Source: Onthophagus taurus (Eukaryota > Arthropoda > Insecta > Coleoptera > Scarabaeidae). From it: 64,000 nt of DNA. Shown here one piece after another: positions 33,724 to 45,600 of this stretch. The stretch covers positions 7,812,001 to 7,876,000 of the forward strand of contig NC_091973.1 of assembly GCF_036711975.1 (NCBI RefSeq), in the 5' to 3' direction. A model generated the notes under the pieces. The model did no database searches, was not told the DNA's origin, and saw nothing but the letters and a program-made list of their open reading frames with translations. How positions within the stretch are numbered: position 1 is the stretch's first letter; each line of letters opens with the position of its first letter. The translations under genes and the position numbers were made by a program.

Positions 33724-36700
33724 CAAGGGAAGTGTCACAACTGTGTCTCACCGATTTCGATGCAATTTGGTACAGTCATAGAATGGGCCAAAATAAGGTT
33801 CGCACATTTTTTTATACGTGCGGTAAAAGCCCCTGGGGCGAGTTATAGGGGTTGAAAGTTTGGAGAAAAAGTACGTTTTCACTTATATTTTGAAAACGAA
33901 AAGTGCTATCAAAATTTGGTAAATTGTAACTGATATTCATTTTAAAAGAGCTTTCTTTTGATGTGTCACACATATAGCAGAGGGTTAAAAAGGGCGAACT
34001 ACCCCTATTTTTTTGGAATTATTTAAAAACCACCCTATCGATTTTGGCGGCATTAAGTATACTTCTAGTGCGTTCAAAAATATTAGTTAAGGGTTTTTTC
34101 CCATTCGCCCTAGATCAACCCCAGCGAAGTTACGGGGGTTAACATGTAAGCACTTTTCGTAAGAATGATGTGATAAAATTGTCAGGTATTTTGAAAATAC
34201 TTTAAACAAAACCGTAAATTAGTCGCACAATAAAATGTTTAGTGTAAAATAAGGCATAATACACCATATAGGGGTTGTTGGGGTTATCCACCCCCTTAAA
34301 AATTAATTCTATCCCGGGCGTTATTTGTCGATTACGGCGAAATTTGGTACTGTGTTTGTTTTATATTTGAAGTAAAAATTTTTGAAAATGGTTATAAGGG
34401 TTACAAATTAGGGGTAGTTTTTTGTTTATACCTCGAAGATGAAAACTGCCATCGTAACTGTGGTATTGTTTTTTAAAAATCTATCTATCGATGTTCCACG
34501 AGGTAAACTACCCTCATTTTCTTTAAATAATAAATATAAAACTACTAGATAAATAAGATATTTTATTTATTTATGAGTTAAAAAGCAACTGACAAAAAAA
34601 ATAGTTCAATATACCAAAGAAGTTTATTCTACATTACTAATTGACGTTTTTTATGTATTATATTAATTTTCAATATTAAATTTATTTTTATTCTACGTAG
34701 TGTTGGCAAAAATGAAAGTCGTGGAAAAAATGTTTTAAACATAAGGATTTTTTACACCATGCACATGTTATGACCGCTATATCCCCACAGATATCACACG
34801 TTGGCTTCTCACTCGAAAAGCAAACTTCCACGGGATTTTCAAAATGGTCTGGTCTCTCCTCTATATAGCCACTTGCAAACCATGCGTATTTAAAAACATT
34901 TATAAACCGAGGGGAAGCCAACTGGTTATGCGTCAACGATTGCAATTTTAATATGTTATCCCTCTGATGTAAATTGACATCATACTGGTAAAGAATAATC
35001 TGATCAGAGAATCTTCTAATAAAATTTTTCCATATTCTGAAACCAAATACATCTAGGGGCTGTATTTGACCTGTTGTCCCTGCAGGTATAGATAAATGTT
35101 TAAAATTAGTACCTGATGGAGTTATTTCACTAATAACTTCAGGACAATGGCCACTCCAAGAATCTAATAATAATAATGATTTAGAACCAGTATTTGGAAA
35201 ATATACATTTTGGAGCCAATTTTTCATGTGTTCTGAAGTTAACTTTCCAGATTTTGATGCCAAAACGTATATATTGTCTGCTTTAAACATTGTATTTGCT
35301 ACCCTCGGTCCAAAGCTGCCAGAGGGTTCTTTTAAAACAATAAAAAGTGGAGAAAGAAGTTTCCCATCAGCAGATATTACGGGTTGAATTGTGTAACTGT
35401 GCGTTGTAGATGACACCGACTGGACCACACTTTCTACGGTTTTAACTCCTAAATCGCTTAATGTTCTTCCCGAATGGAATTCCAAGTTAAAACCGCTCTG
35501 ATCCGAATTGTAGGTGTTTTCAGGTCCATATATTTGGATTTGTAGCTTTGCCTCTTTAACGAAATCTTTTGCTAAAGTTTTTACTCGATCAACATTTCCA
35601 ATTTGTTTTTGGGATAGAAATTTTGGTATTTTTCGGCTTACTAACCGATTTGCTTTCTTAAAACGTTGCACCCAGCTATGAGATGCTTTGAACAGTTGAG
35701 GAGATAAATTCTTTTCATTTCTAGCTTGTATAGCCCATCTGCGTATATCAATATCATGTAGTGGCAATTTATTATCTACGGCGGCTCTCGCTTGATTAAT
35801 TACAAATTCGGTAATTTCTGCTAATTTTTCTTTGTATGTCCCTCTTTCTTCAATATATTTAGACCATCTGTGCAATTGGGTCTTTGACGTTACTTTTCGG
35901 TATTTGTTTTTTACGGTTTCTAGTTTCAAATAACCTTTCTTCCCACTTGTCCAGTAATTTACCGCCTCTAATTTGTACTCGTAGTCGATGTCATCCTTCA
36001 ATGGACAATGAGCATCAGTATCTTCTACAAACCTGTCAGTTGTATCCTGGTCTTCAATAATTTGCTGACCGTCATTGATGCCATTGGATGAATCGAAAAT
36101 TAATACAGTTTCGTCTTCAATTTGCATATTGTAGTCTTCCATACTTTCCATTAAAATACGCTGTATATTTTCTTTTAAACTAACTTCTGCTTCATTTACA
36201 GGAGTCTGGGGAATATTCATAACAGTAAAAACTGTCATTAGCAAATTTAAAACGTTTATTGGGTTTATTGTAACCATTGCTTCTGTCAGTTGCTCTGAAA
36301 CTAAAATCTACCCACTGGGCACACGTTCTTTTATACTAGAAAAAACTATTTTGAGAAATGACCTTTAGCAAGCGGCACTAAAAAAACAAATATTGTGCCA
36401 AAATTTTTTTGGTAGGTGTATTTTTGGCAACATTATGTAGAATAAAAATAAACTAATAAACTATATAAAACAAACACAGTACCAAATTTCGCCGTAATCA
36501 ACAAGTAATGCCCGGGATAGAATTAATTTTTAAGGGGGTGGTTAACCCCAACCACCCCTAAATGGTGTATTATGCCTTATTTTACATTAAACATTTTATT
36601 GTGCGACTAATTTACGGTTTTGTTAAAGTATTTTCAAAATACCTGACAATTTTATCACATCATTCTTACGAAAAGTGGTTACATGTTAACCCCCGTAACT

Positions 36701-37104
36701 TCGCTGGGGATGATCTAGAGCGAATGGGAAAAAACCCTTAACTAATATTTTTGAACGTGCTGGAAGTATACTTAATGCCGCCAAAATCGATAGGGTGGTT
36801 TTTAAATAATTCCAAAAAAATAGGGGTAGTTCGCCCTTCTTAACCCTCTGGTATATGTGTGATACATCAAAAGAAAGCTCTTTTAAAATGAATATCAGTT
36901 ACAATTTACCAAATTTTGATAGCACTTTTCATTTTTAAAATATAAGTGAAAACGTACTTTTTCTCCAAACTTTCAACCCCTATAACTTGCCCCAGGGGCT
37001 TTTACCGCACGTATAAAAAAATGTACGAACCTTATTTTGGCCCATTCTATGACTGTACCAAATTGCATCGAAATCGGTGAGACACAGTTGTGACACTTCC
37101 CTTG
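33724..37104 (-). mobile_element. Complete DNA transposon with ~640-bp terminal inverted repeats
   Basis: A 3,381-bp unit whose ends start CAAGGGAAGTGTCACAAC and run as inverted repeats for about 640 bp (33724-34365 and 36463-37104). The TIRs remain very similar along their length. The flanks are TTA on both sides (33721-33723, 37105-37107), suggesting a 3-bp target duplication. One intact transposase gene sits between the TIRs. Ends, target duplication and open frame are all present, so it may be recently active. Confidence 0.88.
34688..36277 (-). CDS. DD36D transposase, pogo/Tigger-related or a sister family
   Basis: Uninterrupted 529-codon frame. Residues about 99-215 look like a two-part helix-turn-helix DNA-binding region (YKLEAVNYW, then WAIQARNEKN and SWVQRFKKANRLVSRK), as in CENP-B/Tc5-type domains. 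The DDE core has Asp259 (YNSDQSGFN), Asp372 (LLLDSWSGHCPE) and Asp409 (GQIQPLDVFGF), with 36 residues between the last two. The C-terminus has a Cys/His cluster (Cys494, 497, 505, 508, 513, then His and Cys to 526), probably a zinc finger. The N-terminal ~95 residues are acidic. Pogo elements usually have short TIRs and TA duplications, whereas this one has long TIRs and TTA, so it could belong to another family with a DDE_1-like core. The first ATG is used; a later Met near 43 is possible. Confidence 0.8.
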   Translation of the reverse strand: MVTINPINVLNLLMTVFTVMNIPQTPVNEAEVSLKENIQRILMESMEDYNMQIEDETVLIFDSSNGINDGQQIIEDQDTTDRFVEDTDAHCPLKDDIDYEYKLEAVNYWTSGKKGYLKLETVKNKYRKVTSKTQLHRWSKYIEERGTYKEKLAEITEFVINQARAAVDNKLPLHDIDIRRWAIQARNEKNLSPQLFKASHSWVQRFKKANRLVSRKIPKFLSQKQIGNVDRVKTLAKDFVKEAKLQIQIYGPENTYNSDQSGFNLEFHSGRTLSDLGVKTVESVVQSVSSTTHSYTIQPVISADGKLLSPLFIVLKEPSGSFGPRVANTMFKADNIYVLASKSGKLTSEHMKNWLQNVYFPNTGSKSLLLLDSWSGHCPEVISEITPSGTNFKHLSIPAGTTGQIQPLDVFGFRIWKNFIRRFSDQIILYQYDVNLHQRDNILKLQSLTHNQLASPRFINVFKYAWFASGYIEERPDHFENPVEVCFSSEKPTCDICGDIAVITCAWCKKSLCLKHFFHDFHFCQHYVE

Positions 37105-37299
37105 TTAGATAATGTAGGTAGGAGACCAACTGGCGAAGTTTAGCCCAAGGCTATTTCGTACTTAACCAGTTACTCTCCCAAACAAAAGGAATAATAACAT
37201 GTCAAGCCTCTTCTATCAAATAAAAGTTTAACACTCTAAAGAAATAAAACACAATACACAATATTATTACTTATTCACATCTATGGATCATATCTCAGG

Positions 37300-37620
37300 A
37301 TGCTGGTTTGGATTTTTATGCATCTGTGGTGGAGGGTCTGGATGCTCGGTCTGCCTGTTGTGGCCTATTCTTTGACTTGTCTAGAGCGTTTGATACTCTA
37401 CATCACCAAATACTCTTCGAAAAATTGATATGGTATTTGAGGCCCAGCCTTAGAGTGGATTCAAAGTTATCTGTCTGGTAGGCAGCAGCTGGTAAAGTGG
37501 TCAAAGAATACTAGTACTGTCTATTCGTCTCTCCTCCCAGCGCAATATGGAGACCTTCAGGGGAGCATATTGTTGCTTTTCATTTTGTACATAAACGATG
37601 TCCCTTTATCTTGTATGGAC
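37300..37620 (+). mobile_element. Reverse-transcriptase fragment of a Jockey/CR1-like element
   Basis: Plus-strand frames read GLFFDLSRAFDTLHHQILFE, then IILLFILYINDVP-like text after shifts. These are the catalytic-aspartate and GSxLGPxLF regions of a non-LTR reverse transcriptase. Only about 300 bp survive. Confidence 0.65.
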
Positions 37621-39600
37621 CAAGGATCCTCGCTGCATTTACAACAGGGATCAAACTGCCTGCAATAACAATATTTGAGTTTTCGGAAAGAAACTCAAGA
37701 GCTTTCTTGTTACCAAAATATAGTATGGATGACTTGTCTGGATTGATTTGCAAACAATGCTGGTAAGAAATCAGAGCCACCAACTTCAAATCACATTTAA
37801 CCTTAATCATAGCTTCATCAAATTCAGACAATCTAAATTTAGAATAAATCTGATTGTCATCGGCATATGTTTGTCTACTTGATATCTGAGATATCTGTTG
37901 TGTAAATTGAAAACAACAACGGTCCCAGAATGGAACCTTGGGGAACGCCTGATTTTATTAAGATGGAAGGAGAAATATTATTATTATATTTAACAGATTG
38001 GGTTCTATATGACAAATACGACGTCATTTAAATCCACAATATTTTAGTTTTGCCAGGAGTAGCTCATGATTAATTTTATCAAATGCCTTGGAATAGTCCA
38101 AGAGCACAAGAACCCCACACATATCAGCATCACGAGCAGAAAAAAGATCCGTTATGACCCGTGCCAACACTGTCCCAGTGCTAAACCCGTTTCTAAAACC
38201 AGCCTGATTATCTGATAAGAGACTATTACGATCTACATATGCATTAAGTTGATTATATAATACTTTTTCAAACATTTTCGAAACAAGAGGAAGGATACTA
38301 ATTATACGCAATGCAGTATCGCGTATTGCAATACCAATACTGTGATATTGGTTGCATACTTGCAATGATGACGTCGGGTACGATAATTAATTAACACACT
38401 GTACTGCTGTTGGATACAGCAATTAATAATGTGTGATATATTTATCAATAAATGAGCTACACAATTTTAACATTTTCACTGTGATACCATCATGACCACA
38501 TGATGATGAATTAAATTGTGCCAATTGGTCAGATATTAAATCAGCCGGTAAAGTACCAGAACTCATCACCAAATCATCACAAGACACCAATATGGGATCA
38601 AGCAAGGCGCCCCCACTACCACACATTCTCATTGGCTCTGTAATAACCTGATGAAGATGATATGATGAGAAACACTCACTAAGCGGGTTACTAATATTCA
38701 AAAGATTAACGTTAAAGTCCCCTATAAAAATACACTCATCCGATATTCTTGTAGCATACGACATAAAATTATCAAAACCTTCTATTTGTTGATTAATATT
38801 AGTCTTATATCTATAAACTGAGGTCTGTCTCTGCGAATCAACCTGTATCCGGGAATGTCCACCACATTATTAGGAATGTCCTCTCTAAGCCACGTTTCAG
38901 TTACCATAAATATATCAAAGTTATTGTCTATAACTAAAGACACAAATTCATCAAATCCAGCAAGCAATGATCTAACATTTAAATGACCAATTTTCATGTT
39001 AGAAAAAGAAATGGCAAAATAAATAAAAATAACAATAAAAGAAACAAAAAGATAGAAATGCTATAAACTTATTATGCCATTAGGCAATTTCATCATGATG
39101 CAAGCATCCGAAGTCCAAAAATTTTCTTGTCCAAACTCTTCCTTGACCTCTCTGAGCAACTGCAATCTCCTCCTTGACAATGACTCATTAATAATGACCT
39201 TAGTCCCTTTTAAATTCTTTTTAAACTTCCAAATCTTATCCCTGAATCTGTAAGCTACAAACTTGACGATAACAGGACGATTGTAGCTTTTAGCATCACC
39301 TCCGTCATTCTTCTTTAGCTTCAATCGATAGCAGCCATCGATAATAGAACTGTCAATAACCAAATCTAGGATACGCAGTTGATTAATAATGCCAATCACC
39401 TTATTCTCAACATCCTCATCCCTACCTTCAGGAATTCCATGGAATACGAGGCAATTGCGCCTATTATAGTTATCCAAGTTTTCGAGATGATTAGTGATAT
39501 CTTTGCAAATTGTTATGTTTTCAAATGCCCAGATTACGAATATATTTATAAAAGTACTGAACTTAGCAGACCGGTGATGTGGAATTGTCATCACAAATCT
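37580..39600 (-). mobile_element. CR1/Jockey-like non-LTR element, decayed, ORF1 to reverse transcriptase
   Basis: In minus-strand order: an ORF1 piece (39061-39594) with NRRNCLVFHGIPEGRDEDVE and an RRM-like region; an endonuclease start MKIGHLNVRSLLAGFDEFVS and VTETWLRE (38782-38997); endonuclease end IFIGDFNVNLL (38423-38764); and reverse transcriptase with QAGFRNGFSTGTVLARVITD, LLDYSKAFDKINHELLLAKL (38024-38365) and LQINPDKSSILYFG (37580-37831). Internal deletions and frameshifts separate the pieces, and the YADD region seems lost. Confidence 0.8.
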
Positions 39601-39671
39601 ATGCCTCTATGAAAAAAATCATTGTGATCAAAGCAAAAATGGAGCACTTCTCTACTCCATAGAAAATTCAG

Positions 39672-40490
39672 ATGGTATTAGCTTACGGTGAAAGTCGTGA
39701 AAATTTCGCTGAGGTCCATCGCATTTATGTTCGAAAATTTCCTGGAGAAAGAGCGCCTTGTCCTAAAACTTTACATCAAATAGTTACAAAATTTCTGGAA
39801 TGTGGTAACGTGGAGGGAAAAAAACGAACACGTGCAAGATCGGTTACAAATGAACAGAATCAAATAGCTGTTTTAGCAGCTTAATCCTTATGTAAGTTTC
39901 CGTCAACTGTCAAAAGATTCAGCCATTTCGTTGACGAGTGTAGATCGGATTTTGAAACTTAATAAGTTTCATCCGTATCATGTCTCTCTACACCAACAAT
40001 TACAAAAACCTTAGTCAGTTAATATCCGGTGCGGCATTGTTTTCAATAAAATAATTGGACCTTTTTTTATTGATGGCAATTTGAATGGCAGAAAGTATCG
40101 GAATTTTTTGTTCAACGATTTACCGGTTTTGTTGGAAGACCTTACTCTGGAGCGAAGACTTGCGCTATGGTATCAGCATGATGGATGTCCATCTCATTAT
40201 GCTCTAGCCGCAAGAGAAGTTTTAGACGAAATGTTTCCTGAAAAATGGATAGGACGTAATGGACCGGTGAATTGGCCAGCTAGATCACTCGACTTAACTA
40301 CCCCGATTTCTTTCTTTGGAGTTACCTCAAAGAGAAAGTTTACAACCAGGTTCAAACAACACCAAACGATATGAAAAACCGTATGCGAATCAATAACTGA
40401 AGAAATGCTTGGCAATGTGCAGAGAACGTTTTCAATGAGAATTCAGAAATGTTTAGTAGATCCTGATTTTGAGGATTTAATCGATGTATA
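39672..40490 (+). mobile_element. Tc1/mariner-superfamily transposase remnant
   Basis: The start (39672-39884) reads EIQMVLAYGESRENFAEVHR and KTLHQIVTKFLECGNVE, a helix-turn-helix. The later part (40081-40374) has NGRKYRNFLFNDLPVLLED, WYQHDGCPSHYALAAREVL and WIGRNGPVNWPARSLDL, the second and third catalytic regions. Stops and a central deletion remove the first catalytic Asp. It is related to the copies near 44.8, 59.6 and 60.2 kb. Confidence 0.75.
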
Positions 40491-40679
40491 AAGGTAACTT
40501 TATAAATTCTACTCAATGTTCTAAGGTGATTTCAAAAATGAAGAAGAATTTTAGTACTATTTTACGATTAATGAAATCGTTTTTTTATTAATTAAATTTT
40601 TTTAAGTACACTTTTAACTGTGATGATAGAACCATTCACCTTAGCCCGAACTCTCCCATCACTGGTCGAACAATTCCCG

Positions 40680-41640
40680 GATCCATACTTTTCACGTAAA
40701 AATAACAGAAAACTGGAGATGGGAAGGAAAGGAGATCGAGGAAGTTAGGGAGTATACTTACTTGGGGTATGTGTTTAGGGAGGATAACAGGGAGGGGTCG
40801 CATGTGATAGCTATGACAAAAAAGGCGAATAAGGTGATGGGACAAGTATGGGGTTGGGGGAAGAGAGTCTTAGAAGGAATGTGGCAGCGAGGAAGATTAT
40901 GTTTGAAGGTCTGGTTAGCAGTGTGATTATGTATGGGGCAGAGGTATGGAGATGGAGGGAGCAGGGAATGCAGGAGGACGTGCAAGCTAGATATTGGAGA
41001 TGGGTGCTTGGGGTGGCGAGAGAAACACCGGGGTATATAGTGAGGGAAGAGGTAAAGGTGGATAAGGTCAGAGTGGAGGTCAGTGAAATATGAAAAAACT
41101 GCGGGATCTTTGGGGAGTGTTGGAGGGAAATTAGAGAGGAAAAGGTCAGATATGGGAAAGGAGACAGAGACAACTATTATAGACGAGCGGGTACTCGGTA
41201 ACTGAGATAAATAGTAGACGAAGGGTGGGTAGGGAGATGTGGAGGGAGTCGAGAGATAGGGACCGAGATGTGCAGAGACAGGAAAGAAGGACACAAATAA
41301 AAGAGGGAAGGTATAATGAAAGGTACAGGGACATTATTACGGAGGGGCTGCCTGGATACTTGTTATTGGAAGGAGATGAGGAAGGGAAAAAGTTGGTGGC
41401 TAGGTTCCGTTGTGGAAACGAGGAAAGAGCTAACAGATACTGGATGGCCGATGAGGAGAGGTGGTGTAGGCTGTGCAGGGAGGAATGGGAAACGTTGGAA
41501 CATATGTTGAATGGGTGCAGTGAGTTGAGGGAGGAGAAGATGGACCGATGGCAGATCTTAGGAGAGGGGGGAGAGGGGAAACGATGGATGAGAATGGTTG
41601 TGGGGGTGAGGAGACAAAGGAATGGATGAGGGGATGATTG
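40680..41640 (+). mobile_element. C-terminal part of a non-LTR reverse transcriptase, purine-rich
   Basis: Plus-strand frames give GLVSSVIMYGAEVWRWREQG, YWRWVLGVARETPGYIVREE (40848-41093) and later FRCGNEERANRYW and CRLCREEWETLEHMLNGC (41225-41629), the thumb and zinc-knuckle parts of a retroposon polymerase. The strand is strikingly rich in A and G. Catalytic palm motifs are absent and several stops occur. Confidence 0.68.
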
Positions 41641-41734
41641 GGCCGAGGAGTCGAGGGTGTGGAAATCGAGGAAGAGGGTAGAGGGTGAAAATAATATTTT
41701 AATAATGTAAAGAATTGTAGACAGATTGTTGTAT

Positions 41735-42640
41735 ATGTTCTATACAATACCTAGGCAACTTATAAAATACCTAAAACGTTTAGGTAATATATGAAATATT
41801 ATTAATTTTATACTTTGCCTAGGTATTCTATAAAATACCGAATGCGAAGCCGGCAATGTGTGTAAAAGGCGAGAATAGGGAAGGAGAAAGGTATGGCAGA
41901 AAACTATGGTTCTCTTTAGCTGTAGTTCCAATGATAATTTAACAGAGCAAGCTCAGAAAATGCTTAACACTTCTGGAAAAAAATTTCCCCATATGCCATT
42001 AGGTACCACTGTAAAAAACCCTGTTCCGGAAGTCGACACAGAGTCTTACAAAAAATGACGAACTTTATAAAATAGGAACAAAGCAAGGTGTTGTAAAGAA
42101 TTTGTATTTAAGACAACAATTTACAGTTTGTCGTCAAGGATTACTGAAAAAAGAAGATCTCTTTAATCAAGAAACGACGCTCCATACAGTTGCGAATCTG
42201 CAATCTACGGGGACATGTCAGGGATTTATTAAATGTACTTGCAAAAAACACTACTAAACGATACTAAAAAGTGTTCATATCGCAAAAGTAAAATTTTATG
42301 CACTTCAAAATGACTCAATTCTGAGAGGCCAGTATAACTACGTCTTGTTTTTACAGAATTATTTCGCTTCCTAAGTTTTTATTACTTATTACTTGATTTT
42401 GTACAATAACTTATAGATTATAAAAAAGTTTATTATGGGTAAAAATTGATAAATACAGACCAAAATCTATTTATTTTACACATTGCCGGTCGACCAACAG
42501 GTACTGTATGTAATCCCTAAGAATTGTATACATTACCTAGGTAAAGTATCTAAGGGACAATAATCTTCATAATGTTTCATACATTGCCTAGATACCCCAG
42601 GTATTTTATACATTACCTAGGCATTGTATAGAGCACCTGA
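41735..42640. mobile_element. TIR element with CTAGGTA repeats and a Ginger-like protein tail
   Basis: Imperfect inverted ends of about 130-160 bp (41735-41865 and 42490-42640) hold repeated phrases like ACCTAGGCA and TATAAAATACC and end inward at GCCGGCAATGTGTGTAAAA or its relative. Inside, the plus strand has degraded coding text: VKNLYLRQQFTVCRQGLL, then VANLQSTGTCQGFIKC and CTCKKHY. This resembles the Cys-rich tail of Ginger/KRBA2-type integrases as I recall them. The integrase core is gone. Confidence 0.5.
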
Positions 42641-42692
42641 ATTATACAGATTGACGGTAACATAATAATATACAATAAACTCTTAATACTTT

Positions 42693-43185
42693 TCACGTGT
42701 TGAAAAGATTGTAAGTGGAAGTAGTTAGGTCTTCCTGTATAGATATCTTCGAACTCTTAAGTTTACTTCGAACCTTGATTACCGAGTTTCGAGATTTATA
42801 ACTTACGAATTTGATTACATGATGACATCTGTCGATGTGATCGGCCGTGATTGGAACTTGTAGCGTGTTATTAAATAGTGAAATAACTTTCTTTTCAACA
42901 TCTTCTTGATTTTCTACATTTAATCCGAAAATATGAACATTATTTCGTCGTGTATACTGCTCAAGGTCATTCGCCTTTTCACGGAGCAACTGGCTTTCTT
43001 TATGTAAATCATTGTTTACATTTTTCAGCTCCTCAATTGCCGCAACAAAATGTTCCTTCACAATGTTTATCACATTAAAAATGAACGTATCACTCTTCAA
43101 CAGGTCATCAATAGAATCTTTGAATAAGTTTTTTAATTCACGTAAATTTTCACTATTTTTTACTTGGTCAACAAAGTGGATACAC
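42693..43185 (-). mobile_element. ORF1 fragment of a non-LTR retrotransposon
   Basis: Minus-strand frame with a coiled-coil stretch (LKNVNNDLHKESQLLREKAN), then DLEQYTRRNNVHIFGL and IDRCHHVIKFVSYKSRNSVI, the RRM-like ORF1 layout of CR1/Jockey/L1-type elements. No endonuclease or polymerase follows. Confidence 0.7.
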
Positions 43186-43189
43186 GAAA

Positions 43190-43705
43190 TACCCTTGCTT
43201 CATTTGCGAGTGAGCAGAGACAAAATCATACTTCCACCATTACATATTAAGTTAGGAATGATAAAGCAATTTGTAAAAGCGTTGGACAAGGAACGAAGCT
43301 TCCGAAGCTTAGTATGGAAAAGTTGAAAGGTGGAATATTTGATGGTCCTCAAATACGGCAATTGATGAAAGACACAGATTTAATTAAAGTTATGACTGTT
43401 CCGGAAAGTAAAGCTTGTAAAAGTTTTGTGGTGGTAGTCGAAAGTTTCATAGGTATCATAAAGCACCAAATTATGAAGAAATTGTACAAAATATGCTGAC
43501 AAACTTTCAGAATCTAGGAGCAAATATTAAATTACACTACCTCCGCAATAAATTGGATAAATTTCCGGATAATTTAGGAAATTATAGTGAGAAACCAGGA
43601 TCTAAAAGTGATGGAGGAAAGGTATCAGAGTCGATGGGATTGTCACAAGATGGCAGATTACTCCTGGTCTTAAAGAGATTGTTCCCTGAAAAATTAAAGT
43701 AAAAT
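43190..43705 (+). pseudogene. Fragment of the unknown transposon-associated family, copy 2
   Basis: Plus-strand frames read LPPLHIKLGMIKQFVKALDK (to 43326), then MEKLKGGIFDGPQIRQLMKD (43314 on), then NFQNLGANIKLHYLRNKLDK with FPDNLGNYSEKPG (43493-43702). The block KLKxGIFxGPQxRxL is shared with the fragment at 25936-26560. Frames shift between blocks. Function is unknown. Confidence 0.5.
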
Positions 43706-44840
43706 GAAAATAAAGATTTCATGAATTGTGAGCATAAATATATCCAAAATCAATCTTATATCTAGAGCAATAAAACCACTGTGGACCAGTGTAATAATAA
43801 GTTTCAGAGTTTTATAATTAGTATTTTAGAACAGTTAGAAACTTGGCGTTTAGCGATTGTTTCGTGGTTGGGAAGGAGGGTCTAGTCTAAATGGGAATTC
43901 ATAATTAAATTTGGCAACTATTGAGTCGAAGTGATGTATCAAGAAACGGGTTATTATCGGAGCGCGTGCAGATCCGGGAGGCATTAATATCGTCCGAATT
44001 TAATTTGGGGGAGTGCGTTCAGTGATTTTGCTCTAAACTTTGTGAACACGACCGGTTCACTATGATTAAACGAATCGGCGGAAGTACACATTGGAAAGTT
44101 TTCTGTTTATATATTACCATGTTCGCTAATGCAAACGAACGGCCGAATGCTATCCTGTTACACGGAATCCCAAATGAAAACTTGCTCCAAGTGTCGGCCA
44201 CGACGGCCCATCGATTTTTACTACAGAGGGGTAGGCGCAGATGTCTTGTTAAATATGCAAATTTTCGTTCTGGTATAAAAAAGGAAATCGCGTCTGGCTA
44301 TCAGTAAAATTTTGGCTCCACCGTTCCTACTGATTCTATTAAGTTAGTTAACGAGGGTGATACAAAGTACACCAAAAATAATATCATCTCTTTTCTAACT
44401 GAATACTGAAACCCCCGTTATCGCGTCCCGTCTAAAAGCAGATTTTACCGTTTAGCTAATTAAGTTGGGTTACCGCTTCGCCGTCGACAGCGACACCTAT
44501 GGCCAACCAAACGCCGTACCAGAACTAAATGAATCCCATCACACTGGAAAGTATGCCGAAACAATCCGATATGAGCTCTAACCACTGATGTAGCGGCAAA
44601 TCTGTGCATTACATTTCGCACCATCGCAAATTAGGGCGAGAGGGGTTCGCGATGCCCAGCGTGGTGGTGTAAATGCGGTCCATTGTTGCAGGATTTCGGA
44701 TTACGTCCCATTATGTAATATAGCAACTCCTGATTTGGCGGTTTTAAGGAATGCATGTTGCTATTCAATAACTGACGTGATGTTTATAATATATTCACAT
44801 CTATTTTGCCGTTTTTATTTACAAAAAATATTTTTATAAA
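43706..44840. other. Unique-looking DNA without a recognised gene
   Basis: More balanced base composition than the neighbours, especially 43900-44760. The short open frame at 44062-44307 shows no recognisable motif. No repeat structure is seen. It could be non-coding host DNA of the intergenic or intronic kind. Confidence 0.4.
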
Positions 44841-44842
44841 TA

Positions 44843-45165
44843 CAGGGTGATTCTCAACCTATACGCATAAACTTCGGGATTTCCTCCTCATGGCGAATAA
44901 TGACTAATAAGCGAAAAAAATTTCTGTTTCATAGATATCCGTGCTATTTACTTTCAAATCAAGAATACATAGAACATTTTAAAATAACATCACAGTAAGT
45001 GTTTAATTGGGCTCCCCAAATCCACAATCTTCCACTAGCACAGCCTAAACCAGGGTGTTGGCAGATTGTCTGGGCAGCAGCATGTACCTGATTTTGCAAT
45101 ATTTGCTCAGTATTAACTTCTATGGAGCACACTATGCTTTTTAAGTGACCCGAAAAGTCTTGACC
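44843..45165 (-). mobile_element. 3' end of a mariner-like element
   Basis: TA followed by CAGGGTGATTCTCAACC at 44841-44859, a terminal repeat like the CAGGGTGAGTCGGG end at 60070. Read from 45165 downwards the minus strand gives a degraded transposase C-terminus (NQVHAAAQTICQHPGL and following). The other end is missing. Confidence 0.5.
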
Positions 45166-45179
45166 TATCCATCGGGTGG

Positions 45180-45600
45180 TCGCGCTTATTATATGTGGTT
45201 GGGATTGGAACTGTTTTGGTATGGATTAGCTAGGCTTGATGTTGGTTGGAATTGCTTCTGATGTGGATGAGCAGGACACTTCTTACACTTCTTTCGATTT
45301 TATCTGGTTTCGATGTGTTCTAAATGTGTTCTAAATCAACTAGATTTAGATATGGATGGGTTCTGTATGGATACGGATGACTTAGGTTTTATTTGCGTGA
45401 TTTGGGTTGGGTCTGATTTGGGAAATAAGATTTAGTTGTGAATCAGATTGATTCTTTCGGTTTGGGTATGGATAAGATGGATACTTTTTGATTAATTGTT
45501 TTGGTATGGATTAGCTGCGTTTGATTTGGTTTGTAATTGCTTTTGATTTGAATGAGCAGGACTTATGGACTTATGGACTTAATGAGCATGGTTGTACTCG
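45180..45600. repeat. GT-rich tandem repeat, left block
   Basis: Long G/T-rich strings such as GGTTTGGGTATGGATAAGATGG recur here (shared 20-base core GTTTGGGTATGGATAAGATG) and again at 47230-47810. The unit is about 390 bp. The two blocks are separated by an R1-like fragment, as if it had inserted into one array. No gene. Confidence 0.65.

Noticed and set aside
40758-41294. Long Ser/Pro/Leu-rich minus-strand frame
   Set aside because: It is the complement of a purine-rich retroelement coding strand; the composition explains the openness.
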